34,147 bases of DNA from Priapulus caudatus (Eukaryota > Priapulida > Priapulimorpha > Priapulimorphida > Priapulidae). Both the position numbers and the translations under genes were made by a program. Below the pieces are notes generated by a model. It searched no databases and was not told where the DNA came from. It saw only the letters and a program-made list of their open reading frames with translations. This document shows, in pieces, positions 22,491 to 33,390 of this stretch (position 1 is its first letter; every line of letters begins with the position of its first letter). The stretch spans positions 298,872 to 333,018 of the forward strand of contig NW_014577196.1 of NCBI RefSeq assembly GCF_000485595.1. Reading direction: 5' to 3'.

Positions 22491-22687
22491 TTATAGTAGT
22501 ACTTATAGTTAACATAGATACTATAACTACACTATAGTAGTGCTGTTCGGTAATATAGATACTAACTATATTATAGCAGTACTTATAGTTAATATAAATA
22601 CTAACTATATTATAGTAGTACTTATAGTTAATATAAATACTAACTATATTATAGTAGTACTTATAGTTAACATAGATACAAACTATT
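22491..22687. repeat. 39-bp AT-rich tandem repeat, about five copies
   Basis: Copies start near 22491, 22533, 22571, 22610 and 22649. The last three follow at exactly 39 bp and differ by a few bases. The unit carries TATAGTAGTACTTATAGTTA. Because 39 is a multiple of three, a repeated peptide frame appears, but it is short. Confidence 0.9.
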
Positions 22688-22690
22688 ACA

Positions 22691-25660
22691 TATTAGCTAT
22701 GGTCTGGCCATGGTGGGCGGAGTGAATATATGATCATCTTGTGTAAAGGCAACCCGGTGAAACATAACACCACTTCAACTAGGCACTCCCGCTTCGACGG
22801 GGCAACGCAAATTTCAATTTGTACACACACATGTACAGGATGTTTCTTTAACAGGCCCCCGTCTGTCCGACTGCCAAACCTGTCAAGCCATTAACCTAGA
22901 TATTATGTAGAATAAACTTTATAAACTGGGGTATGTTTCTAGACGAATAGCCAGGCTCGCATCAGAGGGAAGTGTTTTAGGAAGGTCGGTACGTGTGCGT
23001 GTACGATTAAAAAAAAATTCTTCGATATTTTTAAGTAACTTTTGAACACAGCCTTAATTAATACCACATTAATAAGACTTCCTGAGACAGAAATTTACAC
23101 TATATTCGCAAATATAAGCACGCTCTCCGTTGCCGCACCAGACACTGCAAAGCGTCCCGAGTTTCGAAAAAAATGGCCCCAATGTAAACCACGGCGTAGC
23201 AAACAAAGAGACTCGGTGGCTGCTGCTGCTGCTGCACGCACGCACGCGCCTCTAGCACGCACGCGTCACCACGCACGCGCACAGATGAACTTATGGTACG
23301 CGCTTCCCGTCCCAGGCGACGGCCAGTTTGTGTTGAAAGCCGCCAGTGTCCAGCGCAAACTCCAATTCGTTTGAAAACCCGAGAATCCTGTTTATTCCTC
23401 GCGCAGCTGCTACCACATGGACGCGAGAGAGCAGGGTGAAGAACCATGTGCCGGAAAACCACGAAAACTTTCCCCTCCGCTCTCGGCTTATTACTGCCAC
23501 CCTTTTGGCGGCGCGACATACGGGGTGGTGGTAGTGGGGGGAGGGGAGGGGCGTACAACGGAGCGGTGCTAAAACATATCGCTAGCTGCCACAAACAGCA
23601 AACAAAGGGGGGTCAATCATGCGGTGTGAGACAGCGGCGGCAGAAGAGTGCGAGGGAGGAGGGAGGGGGGGGGGGAGCTGACCGCAGCATCAGCGCTGGC
23701 TGCAACGCACGACAGCTGCGCGATTATGCAAATTTTCGCTCAATTTTCCAAAGAAAATGCGCGCACATTCACACGCGACTGTTGATATGACCTACATACC
23801 ATCCGCCTGAATGGCCAAGCTCGGAGGCTCGTTAAAAAAAATTTTGCCGCAATTCTCGGCCGAAAATTTGCCTGCCATCTATGCACGACGATTATGCGTT
23901 TATGCTCGGCGCACGTTGAAAGCTATCTTTTCATGCCCGCATTTTTCACTCGGGGAGAAACTCGTGAAAAGAGGAGGGGGTGGTGGTGGAGCATTCAAAG
24001 TCAAACAAGGCCGAACAGGTCACGCCGCACGGCGCAAGTACGAGCCGACGACGACGGACGCAAGCACAAAACCAAACACTCGGCGCGCAAACAGAAATTT
24101 CAACTAATCCACGGTTTCAACGGTGAAATATGACAGCAAGATGACAGCGCAAATTACTACGATTTTCCCGTCAGCCACGGACGGGAGGTGGGAGGCGATC
24201 GCGCGTCTATCGCTCGCACCTCCGCCCGACCCATACCGCACCGACGTGTCAAAACAATGACTGTCCTACGGAGAGATAAAGGGGTTAAAAGATGGCCCGC
24301 TGCCGTCGGAGACCCCGCGCACTGGTGTTACACGTATCCGATTACCAAACAATTCTCCCCCCTACAGGCTGCCCCCGCACGCGAGAGCCAGAGAGCTGAA
24401 AGCCTCCCCCCAGCGTGGGCCAGCGCACGACCTTGGCTCGGCATCTGGTGACCCAGCTCACAAAAGACCCATTTCGGTAAATCACAATTTGAACTTAAAA
24501 CCTTGCCCAACAATCGCGCACAAAAGCGAGCCAGGTGCAACGGATTTTTGGGCCGAAAACTGCAAAAAATTAAACGGATGTGCAGACCAAGGGGTTCTCT
24601 ATGCTCGGCGGCGGCGGCGTGGGTGCACGGACAACGTGGGCGCAACAGAGCCCGGGCGGCACGCCAGGTGATAAGGTGCGCGGTAGAAAGCGGGCGTGAG
24701 GTTCCGCGCCCGTCTATCAATGCCCGATACAATTCCGATCAATCTGTCAAGCCAAACTAACGACCGAGAGTCACAACAGCGACGAGTTAAGGTGTTAACA
24801 AAAAAAACACAGCGACTAGCGGTGATGGCCCGCAGGTCGGTCTCACACAGACGACTCCGGCCCGACGAGGCCAGATGCCCAGCAGAACGATGAATGGCAC
24901 GGCGAGCGTTAGCGGGCTAATTTTTCTAATTTTTCAGTTAGAAAAAATAATTACGGGTGCACCGTAGGCAAATGGAATCGAGCGACGGAGTTAAACCGTC
25001 GCGACAAAGACGCCTCTGCGGGGCCCGTTTCCCCCCGGGGACACAATGACGCAAAGCCAGGTGTAGGTTTGGGTGAAAACCACGCGAAAATCTGCAAAAG
25101 CCACCCCCCTTCCACCCCACAGAAAAAAAATCGCGTCATTCTGCACATAAAGAGTTACAATATGGCTAATATAGGCGCGGATTTCTCGGCGTGAATCTGC
25201 GGCGCAGAGAATGGAGCTGTTTTCGCGCGGTGAGGACCACTACCGAATATTTATTATGATTTATAATAAGCCACGAGCACCATTCACGGATTACTGTTTC
25301 ATCTGGCGATCATAATGGCGGCCGGGCCTTTCAGCAATGACGGCCGGGACCAGGGGACAGAGTGCTGGCGCACCGACGCCGCGCACCGACCGCGGAAATG
25401 TAAAATATCTCTCTTTCTAACCCAGCCATCGGCCACACGCCTGATTATTCAGTTGAAATCGTTTTGTAAATAGGCGCACCGGCGCATTTGCACGGCAACA
25501 CAATCTGTCATCTGTAACGAGGCTGTTGGTAAATAACATGTTTTCAATGATACCTAATATGGAAATGCGGTCGTCCGAACGTGCATGTGGCCAACCGCAG
25601 TGACTGGCGTGCGTGGAAACGAATAGATACGCCGTACGTACGTCATAATGCTGCGCTCAA
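22691..25660. other. low-repeat DNA with regulatory-type words
   Basis: Mostly unique sequence. AAACAAAG occurs at 23201-23208 and 23600-23607. The POU octamer ATGCAAAT lies at 23726-23733. Around 25240-25360 an AT-rich stretch with GGATTA and ATAATGGCGGCCGGG looks like a conserved non-coding block. Several 60 to 160 codon frames overlap on both strands in this CpG-rich DNA, but none shows a domain, so none is called. Confidence 0.45.
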
Positions 25661-25729
25661 ACAGTACAACGATACGCGCAGAGACAGTACAACGATACGC
25701 GCAGAGACAGTACAACAATACGCGCAGAG
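25661..25729. repeat. 23-bp tandem repeat, three copies
   Basis: Copies at 25661, 25684 and 25707. The first two are identical and the third differs by one base (GATACG to AATACG). Confidence 0.95.
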
Positions 25730-26883
25730 ACATTTACGCATTTGCTCTTCTAAACGAAATTGTGGATAATGGACGAAATACACGGTTGATGTCCTAATCT
25801 CGGGGAAACGATTGAATTGGATGGTTTCCGATGGCAAGGGGGGGGGGGCATCGTATTATCTTGGATTTGAACGGGAACCTTTTACGGCTCCGTCACACAA
25901 AGCCTTTGCAGCGCGTATGTACATACGACGGCAGACATATAGATCGGGTGTGAAGCGTGAAGAATAGCCGGTGTACGTGCTAAATGATGATAGACGCGAG
26001 CAAGTTATTTTTAATCCAATAATGTCAAGTAAATTAAAGCAGGATTAAGTGCATCATGAAAACTGCCAACGTTCCATGACCAACACCTACGATAATGCGC
26101 GTGTCGCCTCCTCAAACAAGGCCTATTGTCAAAATGAGCATTAAACCCGATTTGCACATCGGCCCCTGACCATGCCGCAAAGCCATTTGCACAGCGGGGG
26201 CTGTCGCAGCGAGACTGGCAGCTATAAGCGTTTGCTAAAATAACATAAAATGAAATAATTTCTCCAATTAAAAACTGGTTTGCAGTTTAATCGCCGAGCG
26301 GGCCGCTGACATATGGTCACTTTTGTTGGTGGCAGGAAACTTCAGCGGGCTAATCCTTGCCTGTTTTTGTTAGACTTTGGCCTGTCACAACAGAGAGCTC
26401 TCTTTCAGGAGACCCGACAATGGCAAGTGTGTGATCCGTACCTCCGTAATGTTTTCGAGGGAAATCGAGAGAGCGAAAGAGAGAGAGAGCGCATTACAGC
26501 AATTTGTGAGCTTTTACCGTCCAGTTTTCGCGTTAAAAAATCCGCTCCGCTCAAATCCCATCTGGAAATCTTTTTCGCACAAGGGTGACGGACAGTCGCG
26601 CTGTAAACTTTGAACAAGGAAGGCACTCCTCAAGGTCGGCCGAAAACACGGGGTCGCTCTTTTAAAACATTCGCCCTCACCGCTCTCCGTGTCCGGGAGT
26701 TTGGGAACTGGGTCAGGCATTTTTTTTGCGCTAGCGGACTATAAATGTTTTCGCAGATGAAAGCAAACAGATGCGTGTTTATCTGGTCCGAGCGTTATTG
26801 ATATCACTGCCTATAAACACTCGACTCCGGCACAGCGTTCGAGCAATTTGATAAAACGCACCTCTCTGCCTCTCAACCTAGCT
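25730..26883. other. low-repeat DNA, candidate conserved non-coding stretch
   Basis: Balanced composition with few microsatellites. CATTTGCACRGC-type words occur at about 26185 and just before this interval at 25486. A TTTGCACATCGG word lies near 26152. Homeodomain-type AATTAAAA and GCTAATCC words lie between 26250 and 26360. No gene is seen. Confidence 0.4.
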
Positions 26884-26900
26884 ACTGCTGCTGCTGCTGC

Positions 26901-26950
<50 letters not shown>

Positions 26951-27055
26951 TGTGGTGGTGTGTGTGTGGTGTGTGTGTGTGTGTGGTGTGTGTGTGATGT
27001 TGTGTTGTGTGTGTGTGTGTGTATGTGTGCGTGCGTGCGTGCGTGTACGCACTCA
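26884..27055. repeat. (CTG)n and (GT)n microsatellite
   Basis: Six CTG/CTT units, then a 47-bp pure GT run, then GT with GGTG, GATG and GCGT interruptions. Confidence 0.9.
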
Positions 27056-28925
27056 CGCATCATACTTACTTACACCCCCGTATACCACGTGATTCAACTA
27101 TCGACCGGCGAGCCCTGCAAATTCAAACAATTTCCGTTGCTTGGTAACCAGAAAGTTACCATTTAGCAAACATGCTCGGTTCATTTATAATATAAAAGCG
27201 AGGTCAGTCTCCGCACCCCCCCCACCCCACCCCACGCATCGCAACTGCTATCGTGGAAATTCACGCGTCTCACGGTTACCTCCTATGACGTCTACCCCGA
27301 CTACGGTGCAAACCCAGATATCGTTCATTTCCATCTAAACAAGCACCGCACCAGCACTATTATCTGCGTTAACACTAGAAATCTGCAGATCCGGTTGCCA
27401 TTCCTGCAGGTACCCGCCTTGAAACTGCGCAATAATAAAAATGTTAAAAGGCGCCATCGAGCCACCAGTGCACAGATAAATCCTGCGATAGGCCTACAGC
27501 ACGCTCCGGCCACTAACAAACCTACGTCTGTTTGCCCACAGTCCTTCCCTATATATCATTTTGCTGAGCAAATAAAAATCGCAGCCTGATAAAAGAGGAG
27601 CACGAGGCGAATGAATGAATATATTTCGTCGTCGTCTCTGAAATTGCGAATGCGGTGTACGCACCACGGCGTACAATGCCCGCGTGCGTCAATAGCCCGT
27701 TCTGTTTGGAGAATCTGTGAAACATTGCACATGACGAATTTCTGATGCATACATACACACATCCAGAGCTCGCACTTAGTACCGCGTACATGTACTCACA
27801 AAGGCGCTCGCTCGCGCAGCTCGGCTATGTGCAGATGGAAACGCCACGCGATGTAATAAAAACGCATTTGTTTTAAATAATGCAGCAGACGACTGTTTGC
27901 GTATACGTTAACGGCAAGACTCTCTCGACCACTGCCATTTCCAATCGATCACGCCGAGATGGCGTCCAATTTTCCAGGCACAAAATTTTCCCCCAAATTT
28001 GTTAGACTTGATTGAAATCGGCAGGTTTAGAGTAAAATTCGCCTTGCGACCGCTCGATGTAACCGAACGATGGTTGGGAATGCTATTTCGCACGGTGAAT
28101 CTACCGAATCCAGTACGCACGAATCTTAGTGACTTTCGGCTGAAACAGCGCGTTTTTTCTGCGTAAAACACACAATCGGTCCGTAACATCCGAGTCAAAC
28201 AAAGGGTACAGTAGTCAATACTAGTCATACGTAGATACGAGGTGCAAATCGTTGGAAATTCCATTCCCATGGCCGGGCTAAAATTGCAAAACCAACAGCG
28301 GCAGCAGCGGCCGTGCACAAAGGCTTGGCAACGACCTGTCCAGTTCAGACACAGAGCGGAATTCCAATCAATTTTGCCTTAATTACACCATTGTCGACAC
28401 GTCGCAAAATTTCATTAGTTGGGCAACCAGCTGTCTCCCCATCGACCGCTGAGACAATGCGCTGGTCGTGAAATGGTGAACTGGGCGAATTTGCGACGCG
28501 CAAGCCATCATTATCGTAGACATTTGGGGCGCTGGTAATGAATGGGTTACCTGACTCCCAGTTAAAACAGAGATAATGGCACAGTTCTGGTTTTTTTCCG
28601 CGTACGCGATACTGCCGCTGAATGAGTACTATAAACGGGGCAGGTCTTTTGTTTTAAAATGGACGCGGTCTAACAATTCTCCGGTTTCGGGGGGGAGCGC
28701 ACGCAAGTACGCGCATCGCAAACAAAGGAGGCAGTGATGGTATCTCCTGCGCACCGGGCCCATGCTTTGTGTTCCTCTCCAGGAATTCACCTTTGATGTT
28801 CCCTGTTAGTTATTTCGTCTATTCTTCCTCTCTTCTCACCACGGGTGTGCGTCTACTAGCTACGGAAGTGAAATCGATTAGCGGCCCAACTCATTTTACA
28901 ACGCTCGTGCTACGGCAACTGCATT
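27056..28925. other. low-repeat DNA with regulatory-type words
   Basis: An X-box-like GTTGCTTGGTAAC lies at 27136-27148. AAACAAAG lies at 28197-28204 and 28720-28727. Unique DNA at about 28380-28680 carries SOX-type CATTGT/ACAATG and homeodomain TAATTA words. The 136-codon minus-strand frame at 27908-28318 has no recognisable domain and is not called. Confidence 0.45.
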
Positions 28926-28968
28926 ACACACATACACAGAAACACACACACGCACGCACGCACACACG

Positions 28969-29001
<33 letters not shown>

Positions 29002-29030
29002 GCACTCACAAACGCACACAAACACACAGA
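28926..29030. repeat. (CA)n/(CG)n microsatellite
   Basis: CA, ACGC and CGCG units, with the purest CA run at about 28977-29001. Confidence 0.9.
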
Positions 29031-30734
29031 TGTATGTACGTTCGTACATGCACATGCGTGCACATGCACATAAGAGACGATCATGGAATTAGTAGCATCT
29101 AACACCCTGCTCCCTTTGTGACTAATCAAACAAAGAAAATAGAGGAACGCTGCAGGAAATGCAGTACGCGCGCGCGCAGCCGACAGAAGTATAGTACGAG
29201 AGAAATCTCGGCGCTCCTAGGCGAGATATGACAAAGGCAAACACGGTCTTTCATTCATTCATTACAGCATCTTCGCCAAAAGCCACGTCCCCACTGAGGC
29301 AATAAAACTACTCATAATCCCGGCCACCCCCTTATTCGCTCGGCAAAATTTCCTTCACTCAATAATGCAGCCAATTCCCAGAAATGCTGTTGAAGGAACA
29401 TAAAACTGTCGCCCTGACAACGCATTGCATATTCAGCACGCCTGCAGGCTCCCGTTGCCATGGAAATGGAAACTTATTAAATTTTTTTCGCCCGCCCGTG
29501 AAATAATTAAATGCGCGCAGTAATCAGAGACCCTAATTCCCGATGACCAGCGCCGCTAATTGCATTTTGCTAATTTTAGCCCGCAGTGACTCATTTTAGT
29601 GGACACGGACAAACAAAGAGACCGGACCTGGCGCGAGAGAGCTGGGGCCGCGGGTCAATTGAAAACAAAACCCCTGCTAGGCAGATAAGGGGTTGCATTA
29701 CCGCCTGCTCGTCATTGTTCCCACAAACACTGTGTCGCTCGCCCAGAAGAAATTAAATGTACTCGGAATAAGCTACAGCAAATATAAAGGCGGCAGGGAC
29801 GTGGGGAGCGGCTGGCAGAAGAGGCTCGCATAGCCTCATCACGCCGAAAAACTGCAGCCTCGATAAATTGAAGAAAAACACGTGAGCCAAAAACGCATTT
29901 TTCGCTAACGATAAAATCAATAATTCCTCAAATTTACGCCGTAAATTTTTGAAAGCGACACTGTATTTCACGACGCCCTCGATCACTGCTGCGGCTACTC
30001 GCACGCAAGCACGCACGCATCTCGTGTTGCCCGAAGATGGATGGATCACAGCGCGCTTATGATTGCTACGATTTAATTTGCGGCAGGATTGCAGGCGGGC
30101 CTTGCTACGAATTCCTGGAACGAAGACACGCGCACGCACGAGCGAATCATTACACGGATGGCAACTCGAAATCGAACGCGAGCATCGCAGCAGCATCGGA
30201 CGCGCGGGTACGCGTCGCCACGGCGACGCGTAAACAACAAAGCCGGAACCTACGCACGCATCCGCGAGCGCGATCAATTTTTTCCCCGCTGCGGTTCTTG
30301 CAGCTTCCCTAGCTGACAGCGAAGCGAGCGCAAACACATTGTTGCCGTAGTGCCGCGGGTTTTCATCATCATCCTCGCAGCATCCATCATCCGTGACCTA
30401 CTTCACGCAGATGAAATTTGCCCGCACTCGAAACGCAAAATTCGGGGGGCGAGCAGCAACAGTGCCCGCCGCGGACGGTGGATCTTCGGTTCCGATTTCA
30501 TATCGAATGCGACTCGAGTGAATTGAATTTCATATTGCAAATCTGAATACGGGGGGGGGGGGGAGTTTGTTGATAAAAGCGTGACGAATTTCTTTGTGCT
30601 TTTGGCGGTTTATTCGGTCAGCGCCGAACACCCAGACAATCGTACGTGGGAAAGCTGGGCTGGGAAATGTTAGAAATTGCTCGTCGGGGCACACGTCCAG
30701 TAATTTGAAAGCAAATAATCAGTGTAATCTTGCA
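29031..30734. promoter_or_regulatory. candidate enhancer-like region
   Basis: Between about 29400 and 29620 unique sequence packs several motif-like words: X-box-like GTTGCCATGGAAAT (29454-29467), TAATTG (29557-29562), the AP-1 word TGACTCA (29587-29593) and AAACAAAG (29611-29618). AAACAAAG also occurs at 29128-29135. A perfect palindrome with X-box form, GTCGCCACGGCGAC, lies at 30214-30227. A G13 run sits at 30551-30563. Motif words alone do not prove function. No gene is seen; the 194-codon minus frame at 29753-30337 has no domain. Confidence 0.35.
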
Positions 30735-30772
30735 CGAACACACACACGCACGCACGCACACACACACACACA

Positions 30773-30819
<47 letters not shown>

Positions 30820-31175
30820 AAGAGAGAGAAAGAGAGAAAGAGAGAGAGAGGAGAGAGAGAGAGAGAGGCAGCAGAGGAGACGAGAGAGAGAGAGGAGGAG
30901 AAGAGAGAGAGCGCCAGAGGCGTGGGGAGAAAGAACGAAAGAGAGAGGAGAGAGAGAGGAGAGAGAGAGCAGAGAGGAGAGAGAGAGAGAGAGAGAGAGC
31001 GAGAGGGGGAGAAAGAACGAGAGAGGGGAAAATAGAAAGAAAGAGAACGAGAGAGAGGGAGATAGAGAGAGCAAAACAGAGAATGAGATCGAGTGAGAGA
31101 GAAAGAGAGAGAGCGAGATATCGAATGAGCGACATAGAGTGCGCGCGCGTGAAAGAGAGAGAAAGAAAGGCGAGA

Positions 31176-31209
<34 letters not shown>

Positions 31210-31215
31210 CGAGAT
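30735..31215 (+). repeat. CA tract followed by GA-rich purine tract
   Basis: A CA/CGCA patch at 30737-30775 is followed by about 440 bp of GA-rich purine sequence with GGA, AAG and CGA interruptions. It closely resembles the tract at 21925-22325 in composition and strand. Confidence 0.9.
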
Positions 31216-32460
31216 CGAATGAGCGACATAAAGAAGAGAGACGTAGTAACACTGTCGCGTATTATTCAACGGATCTATCATTTAGCTTCTTTGAGGGACG
31301 GTACAGTGGCATCAACGACTCCGCTAATTATAGCGCTCGCGCATACAGTCGGCAACTTAGCGCAACATCAATAATGTCATTTCATTATCTCGGCATTAAT
31401 TTGGGATCTGTGCATAAATTGGATGGCCGCGGCCTCCCTCCCACCCCCCTGCCGTTCGGAATGGTGCGGTCTTGATTTAAAGAAGCTTAGCATAAATCAA
31501 TGGTATGACCTCATTTCAAGCTGAGCTCTCGCTGCTCAGCATTTCTGAATATTATGGTAATAATACACCCTTACTGTTGTTGTTAATCGCACGGCAAGAC
31601 GAGAAAATACATGTAGGTAGTAGGTGCACAGTCACTGGCAGAGAGACCATCTTATATAGGGATACACACGGTGCATTTTCCGCAATCAATCGCTCCTTCA
31701 CATTATTGTAATATTCATTCAATATAACCGCACAGCAATGGATAAAATTTTAAAATAAATAATACAGACAATAATTCTAACATCATCCCTGATATTGAGG
31801 TACACCTGGCAAAAGACACCCGAAATGGACAAAGATTTGGTATGACAGCAACTTGACCCTAACATGCTCAAGACTAGTTACATGAAACACACGAGGCTAG
31901 CACTAATATAAAGCTGTGTTGTTCTCTCCCAAGTGGTTAAATATTTCTTTATGTATCATAGTATACGAAACAAAAAGTTTACCAATCATCGACAATTTAA
32001 TTCTTTACGGCGAGCATGCGTCCTCTGCGGTCGACACGAGTGCGATCGTGGTGAGTACTAGTTAGTTAGTTCATGAAAACACTTTCATACGAAATCATAC
32101 GACCGTACGTCTTATAGTAGCAACTGTTATGTGAGCGAAAGAAAATACGTCATCGTCAATACAAACAATACTATACATGTTAGGAAAACGTGCTGGTTGA
32201 TCGCCGTGGCAACCACCAGAGGACGCATGCCGGCAAAACGCGGTTGACAAACAACCAAATCCATTAATAGAATACATTGCGGTACGATGTGGCCATTATA
32301 CTCTTCTCTATTCCACAACACTGAACTACTGTATATAGGGTGGTCCACGCGAAATTTGGTCATAGTTCAATAGTAGAGTTACAGCACGCAACATACATAC
32401 TGATATTTTTTTCCACACAAACACCTATATTCCTAGTCCTACCTTGGATTTTTCTTTGGT
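31216..32460. other. low-repeat DNA, no gene seen
   Basis: Around 31310-31430 AT-rich, non-repetitive DNA with several ATTA words looks like a conserved non-coding block. An X-box-like ATCGCCGTGGCAAC lies at 32200-32213. TATAGGGTGGTCC at about 32335-32347 resembles the start of some Tc1/IS630-type transposon ends, but no partner end was found. Confidence 0.4.
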
Positions 32461-33012
32461 TCTTTAACGTGCATTGACCCGCTTGATTGGCTGATGGTGC
32501 TGCAGCGGTCGGCCGGATGGAATGTCTCGCTGGCTTTCCCTCGGAGGAACCACGGCGAGCTGACCCACGATGTTGTCGACGTCACCTCGGAGGCAGAAAC
32601 TGGATGTCGTGGCGACGAGACTCGGTAGACGGGGGCAGAAGCTGGCGTCCCGGCAACAGGACTTGCATCGGGGCGTTGCGGTCGTCATGGCGATGAGACA
32701 AGTCTCGGCCTTCCACTTGACATTGGCCGCGTGACATTGGCCAGCACAGTGCGAGGGGTGGGACAGGGAGCAAGGCTCGCGGACTCCTGCCGATCGTAAA
32801 TGTCGCAGGGTCACCTCGAATGTCGTTGCGGGGGAATACCGTGTGTGCGAATCTAAAGTAGCGGCAACGTCAGGCTTCTCAAGGTAGTCCAGTACAATAA
32901 TAGACCATCGTAATGACGGCTTCAGCACGAGGGTAGGCCAACGTCGATCACCGACACACGCTGCGTCATTAACATCTTCGGCGCCGGCGCGCAAAATCCG
33001 CCACATGCACAA
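32461..33012 (-). other. GC-rich block with a 182-codon open frame, nature unclear
   Basis: GC-rich sequence stands out from AT-richer flanks and is open on the minus strand from an ATG at 33012 to a stop at 32464. The predicted product has about ten Cys in its middle part but no motif I recognise. Other frames across the same block are also open for 60 to 70 codons, as GC-rich DNA often is. It could be 3' untranslated sequence of the zinc-finger gene, a repeat copy, or a small gene. The minus-strand end reads TGCACGTTAAAGAACC, a word I associate, without proof, with dispersed sequences of marine invertebrates. Confidence 0.25.
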
Positions 33013-33390
33013 ACCCGTACGTCATCGTATCTTGTCTCGATCATGCAGCCCTCCCGGCGGAAAAAGATCGAAGAGAAATAAAAACGCGATGCCTTCCGCG
33101 TAATCGGTCTCAGCGGCGTTGCGTAGTAGTTCATCTCTAGCTTGATGCGATGCAACTCTGCTTTCTCTTTCTCTTCGAAACTGTCCAAACAGCAGAGCAA
33201 GTAGTCTTCGGAGTTACTGCTGTTCGGATGAGGTAGTTTTAAACACAATAAATAAGACTTCCAACTTAACCGTTGCCGGGTTGTCGAGAAGATGAGCAGA
33301 TGATGAGGTAGAAGCGACCGTCTGTGAATCTACTACACGCGCACACACCGATATAGGCCATGAGTAGTGACCGACCGACCGACCGGACAT
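33013..33390 (-). other. downstream flank or 3' untranslated region of the zinc-finger gene
   Basis: Directly follows the TGA stop on the minus strand. I found no minus-strand AATAAA between the stop and about 31500; the nearest variant is ATTAAA, seen as TTTAAT near 31996. The transcript end is therefore not defined. Confidence 0.4.

Noticed and set aside
30618-31281. Ser/Leu-rich minus-strand frames of about 200 codons
   Set aside because: Same reason: complement of the GA-rich tract at 30775-31215.
32335-32347. Transposon end of Tc1/IS630 type (TATAGGGTGGTCC)
   Set aside because: No inverted partner and no TA duplication pair were found nearby, so it remains a single suggestive word.
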